A stretch of DNA of 64,000 nt from Streptomyces sp. NRRL F-525. Its GTDB lineage: Bacteria; Actinomycetota; Actinomycetes; Streptomycetales; Streptomycetaceae. Numbering within the stretch: the first letter of the stretch is position 1; each line of letters begins with the position of its first letter. Under the pieces are notes generated by a model that saw only the letters and a list, made by a program, of their open reading frames with translations, was not told where the DNA came from and made no database searches. The stretch lies in assembly GCF_000716605.1 (NCBI RefSeq), contig NZ_JNXE01000039.1, positions 1-64,000 of the forward strand. The letters run 5' to 3'. The translations under genes and the position numbers were made by a program. Positions 8,994 to 17,290 of the stretch are shown in pieces.

Positions 8994-9998
8994 TCAGTCC
9001 TGATGGACGTCGTCGTCGGCGGGCCCCCCGTCCAGCCGGTCCGTGCCGGGCCCGCCGTACAGCTTGTCCTTGCCGCCGTCGAATCTGCCGCCCTCGGGGT
9101 TGTCGCCGTAGAGGGTGTCGTCGCCGCTGTTGCCGTAGAGCGTGTCGGCGCCGACGCCTCCGTACAGCCGGTCGTCGCCGGGGCCGCCGTAGAGCGTGTC
9201 GTCGCCCTGGTCGCCGGAGAGGGACTGGCTGCCCGCGCCGCCGTCGAGGACGTCGTCGCCGGGACCGCCGCTTCCGCCGGCGCCGTCTCCCTCGGCGTGG
9301 ATCGTGTCGTCGCCCTTGCCGCCCTCGACGTACTCGCCCGCCCGCACCGTGATGGTGTCGTCGCCGTTGTCCCCGTAGACGGCCTGGGCCTCCCGTGCGG
9401 TGCCGGTCCAGGTGTCCTTGCCCGCGCCGAGGTGGACCACGTTGTAGCCGAGATAGGCATAGGCGTCGGCGGGGATGTCGTTGTGCACGACGGCGGAGTC
9501 GTCCGCGTCGCCGAGGTTCAGCAGGAGCGTGGGGTAGGGGTCCGTCGCCATCTCCTCGATCACGATCGTGCAGGCGACCTTGGTGCGGTCCCCGGCGTCC
9601 GGGGAGACGCAGCCGGGCCCCGACGGCCTGATCGGGACCACGTCGTCGATCAGGTAGTGGACGACGCTCCCGCCGCTCTCCGACGTCTCGGTGACGGTCA
9701 CGTGGTTGGCCTGGTGGCGGGCGGCCGTGTAGACGACCTTGCCGAGCACCGCGGCCGTCGCCGGCGGCCCCTTGTACGCCGCGGGCCCCGAGGTCACCGC
9801 GACCCGCACCGCGACCCCCAGAGCCAGCACCAGCGCCAGCACGACCCCCACCGCACCACCCGGTATCCGCCAGGTCGAGAGATCAACGCACCGCCTCCGT
9901 GGGCCAGTTGCGGATCCGGTGTGGATCCGGCACCACGACCGACCCCCCACCCTCGCCCCCGGTTGCCCGGTATCCCCCACCGTTCGCCGTACGTTCAC
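8994..9998 (-). CDS. Membrane-anchored RTX-repeat (calcium-binding) protein
   Basis: 334 residues; start uncertain because no clear ribosome site precedes the ATG at 9998. One membrane helix (about residues 47-68) is followed by an extracellular region. From about residue 205 come at least seven glycine/aspartate nonapeptides of RTX type (GGKGDDTIH, GGPGDDVLD, GDQGDDTLY, GGPGDDRLY, GGVGADTLY, GNSGDDTLY, GGPGTDRLD), which fold as Ca-binding beta rolls in known proteins. The middle region (about 80-200) has two possible disulfide cysteines and is unrecognised. It ends seven bases from the pmt stop, convergent, and is divergent from the first PBP gene. Confidence 0.8.
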   Translation of the reverse strand: MNVRRTVGDTGQPGARVGGRSWCRIHTGSATGPRRRCVDLSTWRIPGGAVGVVLALVLALGVAVRVAVTSGPAAYKGPPATAAVLGKVVYTAARHQANHVTVTETSESGGSVVHYLIDDVVPIRPSGPGCVSPDAGDRTKVACTIVIEEMATDPYPTLLLNLGDADDSAVVHNDIPADAYAYLGYNVVHLGAGKDTWTGTAREAQAVYGDNGDDTITVRAGEYVEGGKGDDTIHAEGDGAGGSGGPGDDVLDGGAGSQSLSGDQGDDTLYGGPGDDRLYGGVGADTLYGNSGDDTLYGDNPEGGRFDGGKDKLYGGPGTDRLDGGPADDDVHQD

Positions 9999-10127
9999 AT
10001 ACGTGGTCCGATGGGCGGCGGGATTCAGTCAGCTGATCTCTGTTAGGACAACAAAAGGCAACACCCCTCACAGCTTTCCCCCACGCCACTTACAGTCGAA
10101 GGACTGATAACGGGGAGGGACAGGGGT

Positions 10128-11759
10128 ATGCGCAAGGGGGTAAAAGCCACCGTCATCGGCAGTGTGTTCGCCGTGATGGTGGGCGGCGCGGGATACGGGG
10201 CGTTCAACGTCGTGTCCGCGCTGGGGGGTTCGGACGGGGTGGCCGGGGTCGGTGGGGCAACCGCCAAGAAGACCGGGCCGCCCAGCGGCAGTGAGGTCCA
10301 GGAGACGACGAAGAAGTTCTTCGCGGCCTGGGAGAGCGGGGAAGCGGTGACCGCCGCGTCGTACACGAACAACGACGCCGCCGCCGACACCGTTCTGGAG
10401 TCGTACAGCGGGGCCGGTCACATCACCAAGGTGAAGATCACGCCCGGTACGGCGACCGGGGCCACCGTGCCGTTCACCGTGAAGGCGACGGTGTCGTACA
10501 AGGGCATATCCAAGCCGCTCAGTTACCGGAGCGAGCTGACCGTCGTGCGCGGGGAGACGACCGGGCGGGCCCTCGTCGACTGGCAACCGACCGTCATACA
10601 CCCGGAGTTGAAGACCGGCGACACGTTCGCCACCGGGGAGTCCGCGAGCCCGGCGATCGAGGCCGTGGACCGGAACGGGACCGTGCTGACCAAGGAGAAG
10701 TACCCCTCGCTGGGGCCGATCCTCGACGAGCTGCGGTCCAAGTACGGCGACAAGGCGGGCGGTACGCCCGGTATCGAGCTGTCGATCCGGCACGACGCCG
10801 CGGACTCGGCCGACACCACGCTGGTCACCCTGGAGAAGGGCAAGGCCGGCAAGGTGCGCACGACGCTCAGCGCGAGCGCGCAGGCCGCCGCCGAGAAGGC
10901 CGTGACGAAGTACTCGGAGTCCTCCGTCGCCGCCGTGCAGCCGAGCACCGGCCAGATCCTGGCGGTCGCCAACAACCGCGACGACGGCTTCAACGCCGCG
11001 TTCCTGGGCAAGTTGGCGCCCGGCTCGACGATGAAGATCATCAGTGCCGCCACGCTCATCGACAACGACATCACCAGCATGAGCGGCGCGGCGCCCTGCC
11101 CGCCCACCGCCACCTGGCAGAGCCAGACCTTCAAGAACCTGACGGGCCTCGCGCCGGACGAGAACGCGACGCTCGCCGACAGCTTCGCCCGCTCCTGCAA
11201 CACGGCGTTCGTGAAGTTCGCCGACTCGGTCAAGGTGGACTCGCTGACCAAGGAGGCCGAGGACCGCTTCGGGCTCGGCCGGGACAACTGGAAGACCGGC
11301 ATCCCGTCCTTCGACGGCTCGGTCCCCGCGTCCGGCGGCCCGGACACCGCGGCCAACCTGATCGGCCAGGGCCAGGTGCAGATGAGCCCGCTGAACATGG
11401 CGTCGGTGACGGCGACCGCGAAGACGGGCACGTTCCGCCAGCCGGTGCTCGTCGCGCAGAGCCTCGACGACCGCCAACTGGCCACCGCCCGGGGCCTGTC
11501 GGCGAGTACGTCGGCCCAGCTGCGGTCGATGATGAACCGCACCGCGACCAGCGGCACCGCGGCCGGCATCATGGCCGGGCTCGGCGGCAGCATCGGCGCG
11601 AAGACGGGGTCCGCCGAGGTGGACGGCCAGTCCAAGTCCAACAGCTGGTTCACCGGTTACCGCAACGACGTGGCCGCGGCGGCCATGACCCAGGACGGCG
11701 GCCACGGCATCGACGCCGCCGGCCCGATCGTCCGGGCGGTACTGGCGGCAGGTGGCTGA
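10128..11759 (+). CDS. Class B penicillin-binding protein (transpeptidase), copy 1
   Basis: 543 residues. An N-terminal signal anchor (about 6-30) is followed by an NTF2-like MecA N-terminal domain (about 45-160), a dimerisation segment and a transpeptidase domain (about 260-540). Active-site motifs: S300-T-M-K303, SCN at 356-358 and KTG at 492-494. Such enzymes cross-link peptidoglycan stems. The gene has a GGGGAGGG ribosome site and is followed 131 bp later by a paralogue with the same layout, so the pair arose by tandem duplication. I infer a role in sporulation-phase or septal wall synthesis from the nearby ssgE-like gene; this is context only. Confidence 0.92.
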   Translation: MRKGVKATVIGSVFAVMVGGAGYGAFNVVSALGGSDGVAGVGGATAKKTGPPSGSEVQETTKKFFAAWESGEAVTAASYTNNDAAADTVLESYSGAGHITKVKITPGTATGATVPFTVKATVSYKGISKPLSYRSELTVVRGETTGRALVDWQPTVIHPELKTGDTFATGESASPAIEAVDRNGTVLTKEKYPSLGPILDELRSKYGDKAGGTPGIELSIRHDAADSADTTLVTLEKGKAGKVRTTLSASAQAAAEKAVTKYSESSVAAVQPSTGQILAVANNRDDGFNAAFLGKLAPGSTMKIISAATLIDNDITSMSGAAPCPPTATWQSQTFKNLTGLAPDENATLADSFARSCNTAFVKFADSVKVDSLTKEAEDRFGLGRDNWKTGIPSFDGSVPASGGPDTAANLIGQGQVQMSPLNMASVTATAKTGTFRQPVLVAQSLDDRQLATARGLSASTSAQLRSMMNRTATSGTAAGIMAGLGGSIGAKTGSAEVDGQSKSNSWFTGYRNDVAAAAMTQDGGHGIDAAGPIVRAVLAAGG

Positions 11760-11890
11760 TCTCACTCCGCGGGGAAAGTGAACTCACCCGCACAGGACGG
11801 GACTCTAGGCTGTGCCCCGTCGTTGGGGTGTGTGAGGGCTGAGGGCCAGAACGACGGGGGCCCAAAGGGATTCGCGGAGGATCGGGAACT

Positions 11891-13570
11891 GTGGGCACCA
11901 GGGGCAAGCGAAGGCGCGTACCCGAGAAGCGCAAGGCGAGACCCGCCGTGGTCGGCGGGGTGATCGCCGTGGCCGTCGTCGGCGCGGGCGTCGGCGCCTA
12001 CGCGCTGTACGACGGCGGGGCCTCGGCCGAGGCGCGCACGTCGACCACCGCCGACCACAAGGCGATCAAGACGGGCCCGCTGTCGGCGACCGAGATCCAG
12101 ACCACCGCGAAGCGGTACCTGGCCGACTGGCAGCAGGGCAAGGTCGCCCAGGCCGCCGCGACGACGGACAAGTCGACGGCGGCCGCCGCCCTGCTCACCG
12201 GGTACACGAAGAACGCCCACATGAAGGGCATCACCGTCACCGAGGGCACCCGCACCGGCGCCAAGGTCCCCTTCTCCGTGAAGTGCACGGTGTCGTACAA
12301 GGGCATCAACAAGCCGATGTCGTACGCGAGTTCACTCACGGTCGTGCGCAGCGCGAAGGACGGCAAGCCGTACGTCCAGTGGCACGCCTCCGTCGTCCAC
12401 CCGGATCTCGCGGACGGCGACACCCTGGTCACGGGCGAGTCCGGCACCCCGCCGATCAAGGCCTACGACCGTGACGGCGGCGAGCTGACGGTCGCCAAGT
12501 ACCCGTCCCTGGGGCCGGTGTTGGACGGTCTGCGGGAGAAGTTCGGCAAGAAGGCCGGCGGCAAGGCGGGCATCGAGCTCCAGGTGATCCGGGGCAAGAA
12601 GTCCAAGCAGTCCGACAAGACCCTCGTCGAGCTGAGCAAGGGCACCCCGGGCAAGGTGAAGACGACGCTCAGCCCGACCCTCCAGGCTGCGGCCGAGAAG
12701 CAGGTCGACAAGCAGAAGAACTCCTCGGTCGTGATGATGCGCCCGTCGACCGGCGAGATCCTGGCCGTCGCGAACGCCTCGCACGGCTTCAACGTGGCCT
12801 TCCAGGGCTCCCTCGCCCCCGGTTCCACGATGAAGATCGTGACGTCGACGATGCTCTTCGAGAAGAACCTGATCACCCCGGACGCGTCCCACCCCTGCCC
12901 CAAGACGTACAAGCTGGCGGGCTGGACCTTCCACAACGACGACGACTCGGAGATCAAGAAGGGCACGTTCAAGATGGCCTTCGGGGCCTCCTGCAACAAC
13001 GCCTTCATCAACTTCGCGCCCAAGCTGTCCAACAGCGACCTGACGACGGAGGCCCAGCAGGTCTACGGCCTCGGCATGAACAACTGGGCCATCGGCGTCC
13101 CCACCTTCGACGGCTCGGTCCCGGTGCAGAGCGGCGCGCAGATGGGCGCCTCGCTGATCGGCCAGGGCGGGGTCCGCATGAACCCGCTGAACATGGCGTC
13201 GGTCGCCGCCACCGTCGACACGGGCACCTTCCACCAGCCGTACCTGGTCTCCCCGACGGTCGACAACCGCACGATCGCGAAGGCCTCGCGCACGATGTCG
13301 TCGACGACGCAGGCCGAGCTGAAGGAGGTCATGAAGTACACGGCCGACTACGGCACAGCGGCCGAGGCGATGTCCGGGCTCGGTCCGGACTACGGCGCGA
13401 AGACCGGCTCGGCGGAGGTCGACGGCCAGAAGAAGCCCAACGGCTGGTTCACCGCGTACAAGGGCGACCTCGTCGCCGCGGGCGTCGTCCAGGCGGGCGG
13501 CCACGGCGGCGACACGGCGGGCCCGATCGTGGCGGCCCTGCTCAAGCTGGGCGACAGCCTCGGCGGCTGA
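11891..13570 (+). CDS. Class B penicillin-binding protein (transpeptidase), copy 2
   Basis: 559 residues from a GTG preceded by GGAGGATC. Paralogue of the upstream gene with the same order: short basic N-tail (GKRRRVPEKRKAR), membrane anchor about 17-38, MecA-N/NTF2-like domain, transpeptidase. Motifs: S312-T-M-K315, SCN at 367-369, KTG at 504-506, and the shared DNWAIG/DNWKTG-type and GQGGVRMNPLNMA blocks. It is richer in lysine than copy 1. It ends just before a bidirectional hairpin facing the ssgE-like gene. Confidence 0.92.
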   Translation: MGTRGKRRRVPEKRKARPAVVGGVIAVAVVGAGVGAYALYDGGASAEARTSTTADHKAIKTGPLSATEIQTTAKRYLADWQQGKVAQAAATTDKSTAAAALLTGYTKNAHMKGITVTEGTRTGAKVPFSVKCTVSYKGINKPMSYASSLTVVRSAKDGKPYVQWHASVVHPDLADGDTLVTGESGTPPIKAYDRDGGELTVAKYPSLGPVLDGLREKFGKKAGGKAGIELQVIRGKKSKQSDKTLVELSKGTPGKVKTTLSPTLQAAAEKQVDKQKNSSVVMMRPSTGEILAVANASHGFNVAFQGSLAPGSTMKIVTSTMLFEKNLITPDASHPCPKTYKLAGWTFHNDDDSEIKKGTFKMAFGASCNNAFINFAPKLSNSDLTTEAQQVYGLGMNNWAIGVPTFDGSVPVQSGAQMGASLIGQGGVRMNPLNMASVAATVDTGTFHQPYLVSPTVDNRTIAKASRTMSSTTQAELKEVMKYTADYGTAAEAMSGLGPDYGAKTGSAEVDGQKKPNGWFTAYKGDLVAAGVVQAGGHGGDTAGPIVAALLKLGDSLGG

Positions 13571-13586
13571 CCCCCGGCCCGAGCCC

Positions 13587-13617
13587 GCTGAGCCCCTGAA
13601 CGTCTCCGGGGCTCAGC
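13587..13617. terminator. Bidirectional terminator hairpin between PBP copy 2 and the ssgE-like gene
   Basis: GCTGAGCCCC (13587-13596) pairs perfectly with GGGGCTCAGC (13608-13617) around an 11-base loop. It lies between two convergent genes. There is no U-run, as is common in Streptomyces. Confidence 0.75.
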
Positions 13618-13633
13618 TGATCCTCTGTGCGGC

Positions 13634-13987
13634 TCAGCTCGCGACCGGCGCGGTGGCCATATAGGTCCGCCGCAGGAACCGCATGATCGTCTTCGTCTCG
13701 AACTGGACGACGGAGACGCCCTGTTCGGAGTGGAACTCGACCACGGCCTGCACCCGCCCGCACGGCCACACCCGCACCTCGCCGCTGCCGGCCGGGGAAC
13801 GCAGCCCCTGCTCCAGCAGCTCGCGGTCGAAGGTCCATTCGTGCGGTCCGGGCAGGCCGATACGGACGGCTCGGGGATCGGATTCGGGGTCGTACCGCAG
13901 GACGACGGGGACCGCGTCAGCATCCAGCCGGTCCACGTCCTCGTCGGTGACGATATGGGCTCGCGCGTACTGTTCGACTACGGACAT
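13634..13987 (-). CDS. ssgE: SsgA-like sporulation and cell-division protein (SsgE type)
   Basis: 117 residues, slightly short for the SsgA-like protein (SALP) family. SALPs are found in morphologically complex actinomycetes and control septum placement and spore maturation and release. Typical blocks are present: VVLRYDPESDPRAVRI, EWTFDRELL.GL, VRVWPCG and VVQFET..IMRFLRRT. Position next to the two tandem PBP genes and the Ni/Co transporter matches the S. coelicolor locus I recall for ssgE (SCO3158). The SsgE label rests on synteny; the family assignment is firm. Confidence 0.85.
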   Translation of the reverse strand: MSVVEQYARAHIVTDEDVDRLDADAVPVVLRYDPESDPRAVRIGLPGPHEWTFDRELLEQGLRSPAGSGEVRVWPCGRVQAVVEFHSEQGVSVVQFETKTIMRFLRRTYMATAPVAS

Positions 13988-14120
13988 CGGGCGGCCCCTT
14001 ACGCTGAGTGACCTGTGTGAAAGCTATGCATCCGCTTCCACTACCCAAATGTCGCACATTTTCTCGGGAGCGCCCTCCGGGGCGACAGATCTCACATGTC
14101 GGCATGAGACTCTCTGGCTC

Positions 14121-14137
14121 TTGCAAAGCAGTCGCAA
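14121..14137 (+). promoter_or_regulatory. Nur box (nickel-responsive repressor operator)
   Basis: TTGCAA-AGCAG-TCGCAA. The published Nur consensus in Streptomyces is tTGCaa-N5-ttGCAA; this site matches at 11 of 12 half-site positions with exact spacing. It overlaps the -35 position of the promoter driving the transporter operon, as expected for repression when nickel is sufficient. Confidence 0.75.
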
Positions 14138-14145
14138 TAGCCATC

Positions 14146-14151
14146 TAAAAT
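14146..14151 (+). promoter_or_regulatory. -10 element of the Ni/Co transporter promoter; probable leaderless transcript
   Basis: TAAAAT six bases before the GTG at 14158. The predicted transcription start therefore falls at or next to the start codon and no ribosome site is present, indicating a leaderless mRNA. The -35 would lie within the Nur box (TTGCAA, 19-base spacer). Confidence 0.6.
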
Positions 14152-14157
14152 CATCCC

Positions 14158-15186
14158 GTGCATGTGCCTGACGGATTCATAGACGCCCCCGTATCCGCCG
14201 CGACCGGTGTGGTCGCCGCGGCCGCCATCGCCGTGAGCCTGCACGGCGCGCGCCGCGAGCTCGACGAGCGGACGGCGCCGCTGGCGGGCCTGGTCGCCGC
14301 GTTCATCTTCGCCGTGCAGATGCTCAACTTCCCGGTCGCGGCCGGCACCAGCGGCCACCTGCTGGGCGGCGCCCTGGCCGCGATCCTGGTCGGCCCCTGC
14401 ACCGGCGTGCTCTGCGTCTCGGTCGTCCTGCTCATGCAGGGCATCCTGTTCGCGGACGGCGGTCTGACCGCGCTCGGTGTGAACATCACCGACATGGCGA
14501 TCACGACGACGGTCGTGGCGTACGCGGTCTTTCGCGGCCTGGTGAAGGTGTTGCCCCGCACCCGCCGCTCGATCACCGCCGCGTCGTTCCTCGCGGCCCT
14601 GCTCTCGGTCCCCGCGGCCGCCCTCGTCTTCACGCTCCTCTACTCCCTCGGCGGCACGACGGACGTCTCCCTCGCCAAGGTCGCCACCGCGATGATCGGC
14701 GTCCACGTCCTCATCGGCATCGGCGAGGCCGCGATCACCGCGCTGACGGTGGGCGCCGTGATCGCCGTACGCCCGGATCTGGTCCACGGCGCACGCGGTC
14801 TGGAGCAGCGCCTCAAGCTGCGCGTGAACGGCGAACTCGTGGACGCGCAGGCTCCGTTGGCACCGGCCACCCCTCGGGCCTCCCGCCGCAGACTGTGGAT
14901 CACCGGCCTCGCCGCGTCCCTCCTCCTCGCCGGTTTCGTCAGCTTCTACGCCTCCTCGAACCCCGACGGCCTGGAGAAGGTGGCCGCCGACCAGGGCATC
15001 GACCGGCAGACCAAGGAGCACGCCTCGGCGGACTCCCCGCTGGCCGACTACGGCGTCCGGGACGTCGACGACGCCCGGCTCTCCGGGGGCCTCGCGGGCG
15101 TGATCGGCGTGGGCGTCACGGTCGTCGCGGGCACCGGCGTCTTCTGGGCGGTCCGCAAGCGCCGTAGCACCTCGCAGGTGGCCTGA
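14158..15186 (+). CDS. nikMN: ECF-type nickel/cobalt transporter, fused substrate-specific subunit (NikMN/CbiMN)
   Basis: 342 residues. The N-terminus MHVPDGFID is the metal-binding hook of CbiM/NikM: the amino group and His2 coordinate Ni or Co. Six to seven membrane helices (to about residue 215) form the M subunit. A C-terminal part (about 240-342) with helices at about 245-265 and 309-329 corresponds to the separate CbiN/NikN subunit, so this is a fusion. Together with the next two genes it forms a complete importer. The Nur box upstream favours nickel over cobalt; no B12 riboswitch is visible, which argues against a cobalamin-regulated cobalt system. Confidence 0.88.
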   Translation: MHVPDGFIDAPVSAATGVVAAAAIAVSLHGARRELDERTAPLAGLVAAFIFAVQMLNFPVAAGTSGHLLGGALAAILVGPCTGVLCVSVVLLMQGILFADGGLTALGVNITDMAITTTVVAYAVFRGLVKVLPRTRRSITAASFLAALLSVPAAALVFTLLYSLGGTTDVSLAKVATAMIGVHVLIGIGEAAITALTVGAVIAVRPDLVHGARGLEQRLKLRVNGELVDAQAPLAPATPRASRRRLWITGLAASLLLAGFVSFYASSNPDGLEKVAADQGIDRQTKEHASADSPLADYGVRDVDDARLSGGLAGVIGVGVTVVAGTGVFWAVRKRRSTSQVA

Positions 15187-15187
15187 C

Positions 15188-15949
15188 ATGGGCGCGGGCC
15201 ACGCCCACCGCCTCTACCGGCACGGCCACTCCCCCGTCCACGGCCTGCCCCCGCACACCAAGCTGGCCGCCGCCTTCGCCTTCGTGGTGGTCGTGGTCTC
15301 GACCCCGCGCGAGGCGATGTGGGCGTTCGGCGTCTACGCCGTCCTCCTCGCGGGCGTCGCGTACACGGCCCGAGTCCCCGCGGGCTTCCTGCTCCGCCGC
15401 CTGCTGATCGAGATCCCGTTCGTGGCGTTCGCGGTGCTGATGCCCTTCGTGGCGGAGGGCGAGCAAGTCACCGTCCTGGGCGTGCAGTTGAGCGTGAACG
15501 GTCTCTGGGGCGCGTGGAACGTCCTGGCGAAGGGCACGCTGGGCGTGGCCGCCTCGGTCCTCCTGGCCTCGACCACCGAACTCCGCGAACTCCTCCTGGG
15601 ACTGCAGCGGTTGAAGCTCCCGCCCCTCCTCGTCCAGATCGCGTCCTTCATGATCCGCTACGGCGATGTCATCACGGACGAGATGCGGCGGATGCGGATC
15701 GCCCGCGAGTCACGGGGTTTCGAGGCCCGGGGTGTCCGCCACTGGGGTGTGCTCGCGAAGTCGGCGGGCGCGTTGTTCATCCGCTCCTACGAACGCGGGG
15801 AGCGGGTCCATCTGGCCATGGTGAGCCGGGGTTACGCCGGTTCGATGCCGGTGATCGACGAGGTGACCGCGTCCCGGGCGCAGTGGTCGTACGCCCTCGC
15901 ACTGCCGTCAGCCGCCCTCGTCGTATGCCTGTTGGGATGGACGCTGTGA
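15188..15949 (+). CDS. nikQ: ECF transporter transmembrane subunit (NikQ/CbiQ, T component)
   Basis: 253 residues, starting one base after the nikMN stop. CbiQ/NikQ is the scaffold that couples ATPase movement to the substrate subunit. N-terminal GHAHRLYRHGHSPVHGLPPHTK leads into about five membrane helices. The two cytoplasmic coupling motifs are present: MRRMRIARESRGF around 161-173 and a second Arg-rich helix (RSYERGERVHLAMVSRGY) around 198-215 with the A-R-G pattern of T components. Its stop overlaps the ATPase start. Confidence 0.88.
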   Translation: MGAGHAHRLYRHGHSPVHGLPPHTKLAAAFAFVVVVVSTPREAMWAFGVYAVLLAGVAYTARVPAGFLLRRLLIEIPFVAFAVLMPFVAEGEQVTVLGVQLSVNGLWGAWNVLAKGTLGVAASVLLASTTELRELLLGLQRLKLPPLLVQIASFMIRYGDVITDEMRRMRIARESRGFEARGVRHWGVLAKSAGALFIRSYERGERVHLAMVSRGYAGSMPVIDEVTASRAQWSYALALPSAALVVCLLGWTL

Positions 15950-16701
15950 CCGATTCCCTTTCGCTGGAGGTCTCCGGCCTCGCCTTCGCCTACCCCGACG
16001 GCCAACAGGCCCTGTTCGGCGTCGACTTCACCGTCGCGCGCGGCGAACGCGTCGCCCTGCTCGGTCCGAACGGCGCCGGCAAGACCACCCTCGTGCTGCA
16101 CCTCAACGGCATCCTCACGGCCGGCGCCGGGACGGTGACGGTGGCCGGACTCCCGGTCGGCAAGCGGCACATGGCGGAGATCAGGCGCCGGGTCGGGATC
16201 GTGTTCCAGGATCCCGACGACCAACTCTTCATGCCGACGGTCCGGGAGGACGTGGCGTTCGGCCCGGCGGCGGCCGGGATGAAGGGCGCGGAGCTGGAGC
16301 AACGGGTGCGTACGGCACTGGAGTTGGTGGGGATGGCGGAGTTCGCGGACCGGCCTCCGCACCACCTGTCGTTCGGGCAGCGGCGCCGAGTCGCGGTCGC
16401 CACGGTGTTGGCGATGGAGCCGGAGATCCTCGTCCTCGACGAGCCCTCCTCCAACCTCGACCCCGCTTCCCGCCGCGAACTGGCCGACATCCTGCGGTCG
16501 TTGGACGTGACGGCCCTCATGGTCACGCACGACCTGCCCTACGCGCTGGAGTTGTGCCCGCGCGCGCTGATCCTGAGCGAGGGTGTGATCGCGGCGGACG
16601 GGAAGACCGGTGAACTGCTCTCCGACGACGCGTTGATGCGCGCCCATCGCCTGGAGTTGCCCTTCGGGTTCGACCCGCGGTCCGTGACAATGGGCGCGTG
16701 A
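15946..16701 (+). CDS. nikO: ECF transporter ATP-binding subunit (NikO/CbiO)
   Basis: 251 residues from the GTG at 15946, which overlaps the nikQ stop as GTGA; an in-frame ATG at 15937 would add three residues. Walker A GPNGAGKTT at 40-48, Q-loop VFQDPDDQLF at 86-95, signature LSFGQRR at 141-147, Walker B ILVLDEP at 161-167 and the H-loop MVTHD near 196. The PDDQLF sequence after the Q-loop glutamine is typical of ECF A components. Energises nickel/cobalt uptake with NikMN and NikQ. Confidence 0.92.
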   Translation: MTDSLSLEVSGLAFAYPDGQQALFGVDFTVARGERVALLGPNGAGKTTLVLHLNGILTAGAGTVTVAGLPVGKRHMAEIRRRVGIVFQDPDDQLFMPTVREDVAFGPAAAGMKGAELEQRVRTALELVGMAEFADRPPHHLSFGQRRRVAVATVLAMEPEILVLDEPSSNLDPASRRELADILRSLDVTALMVTHDLPYALELCPRALILSEGVIAADGKTGELLSDDALMRAHRLELPFGFDPRSVTMGA

Positions 16702-17174
16702 CGAACGAGGAGCACAAGGATCACGCCGCTGCCGGGTCGCTGCTCCTCGACGAGCAGTTGTGCTTCGCGCTGTACGCGGCCCAGCGGGCGCTGACGGCCG
16801 CGTACCGCCCCCTCCTGGAGGACCTGGAGCTGACCTACCCGCAGTACCTCGTCCTCCTCGTCCTGTGGGAGCGCGGCGAGACCCCGATCAAGGACCTCGC
16901 GACCGCGCTCCACCTCGACTACGGCACGGTGTCACCGCTCCTGAAGCGCCTGGAGACAGCGGGCCTGGTCCACCGGGAGCGCGCGGCGCACGACGAGCGC
17001 TCGGTACTGGTCGCGTGCACGGAACGGGGTTCGGCCCTCAGGGAGCGCGCGGCCCTGGTGCCGGGTGCGCTGCTGGCGGCGACGGAGCTGGAGATGCCGG
17101 AGGTCTCGCGGCTGCGGGCGGAGCTGTGGCGGCTGGCGGAGCGCGCGGAGGCGGCGGCGGAACGGGCCCGCTGA
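16698..17174 (+). CDS. ohrR: MarR-family organic-hydroperoxide sensor OhrR
   Basis: 158 residues; GTG overlaps the nikO stop by four bases, so it may be co-transcribed with the transporter as well as from its own signals. Winged-helix MarR fold with wing sequence HDERSVLVACTERG. Cys22 in DEQLCFALYAA matches the peroxidatic cysteine of OhrR, whose oxidation by organic peroxides releases DNA. The gene lies directly upstream of ohr, its classic target. A second cysteine (about position 112) could serve as resolving partner. Confidence 0.9.
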   Translation: MTNEEHKDHAAAGSLLLDEQLCFALYAAQRALTAAYRPLLEDLELTYPQYLVLLVLWERGETPIKDLATALHLDYGTVSPLLKRLETAGLVHRERAAHDERSVLVACTERGSALRERAALVPGALLAATELEMPEVSRLRAELWRLAERAEAAAERAR

Positions 17175-17230
17175 CCTCGGGTTACCGATGGTTCGTACCC
17201 CCTGAAGGACACGGTCGACCTACTCACCAG

Positions 17231-17248
17231 TATCTTGTGCACGATGTA
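17231..17248 (+). promoter_or_regulatory. Candidate OhrR operator/promoter upstream of ohr
   Basis: TATCTTGTGCACGATGTA is an imperfect 18-bp palindrome centred on GTGCAC, 43 bp before the ohr ATG, and includes a possible -10 (TATCTT). Location is right for OhrR control, but the match to the TACAAT-N-ATTGTA type operator of other OhrR proteins is weak. Confidence 0.35.
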
Positions 17249-17290
17249 GTTGCGCGCTCTCGTGTTTCCGTCCCTGGGGGAGGTCCCGCC

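Noticed and set aside
14000..14157. B12 (cobalamin) riboswitch ahead of the CbiM-like gene
   Set aside because: The promoter sits immediately before the start codon and there is no room for the ~200-nt leader nor a B12-box-like sequence. A Nur box is present instead.
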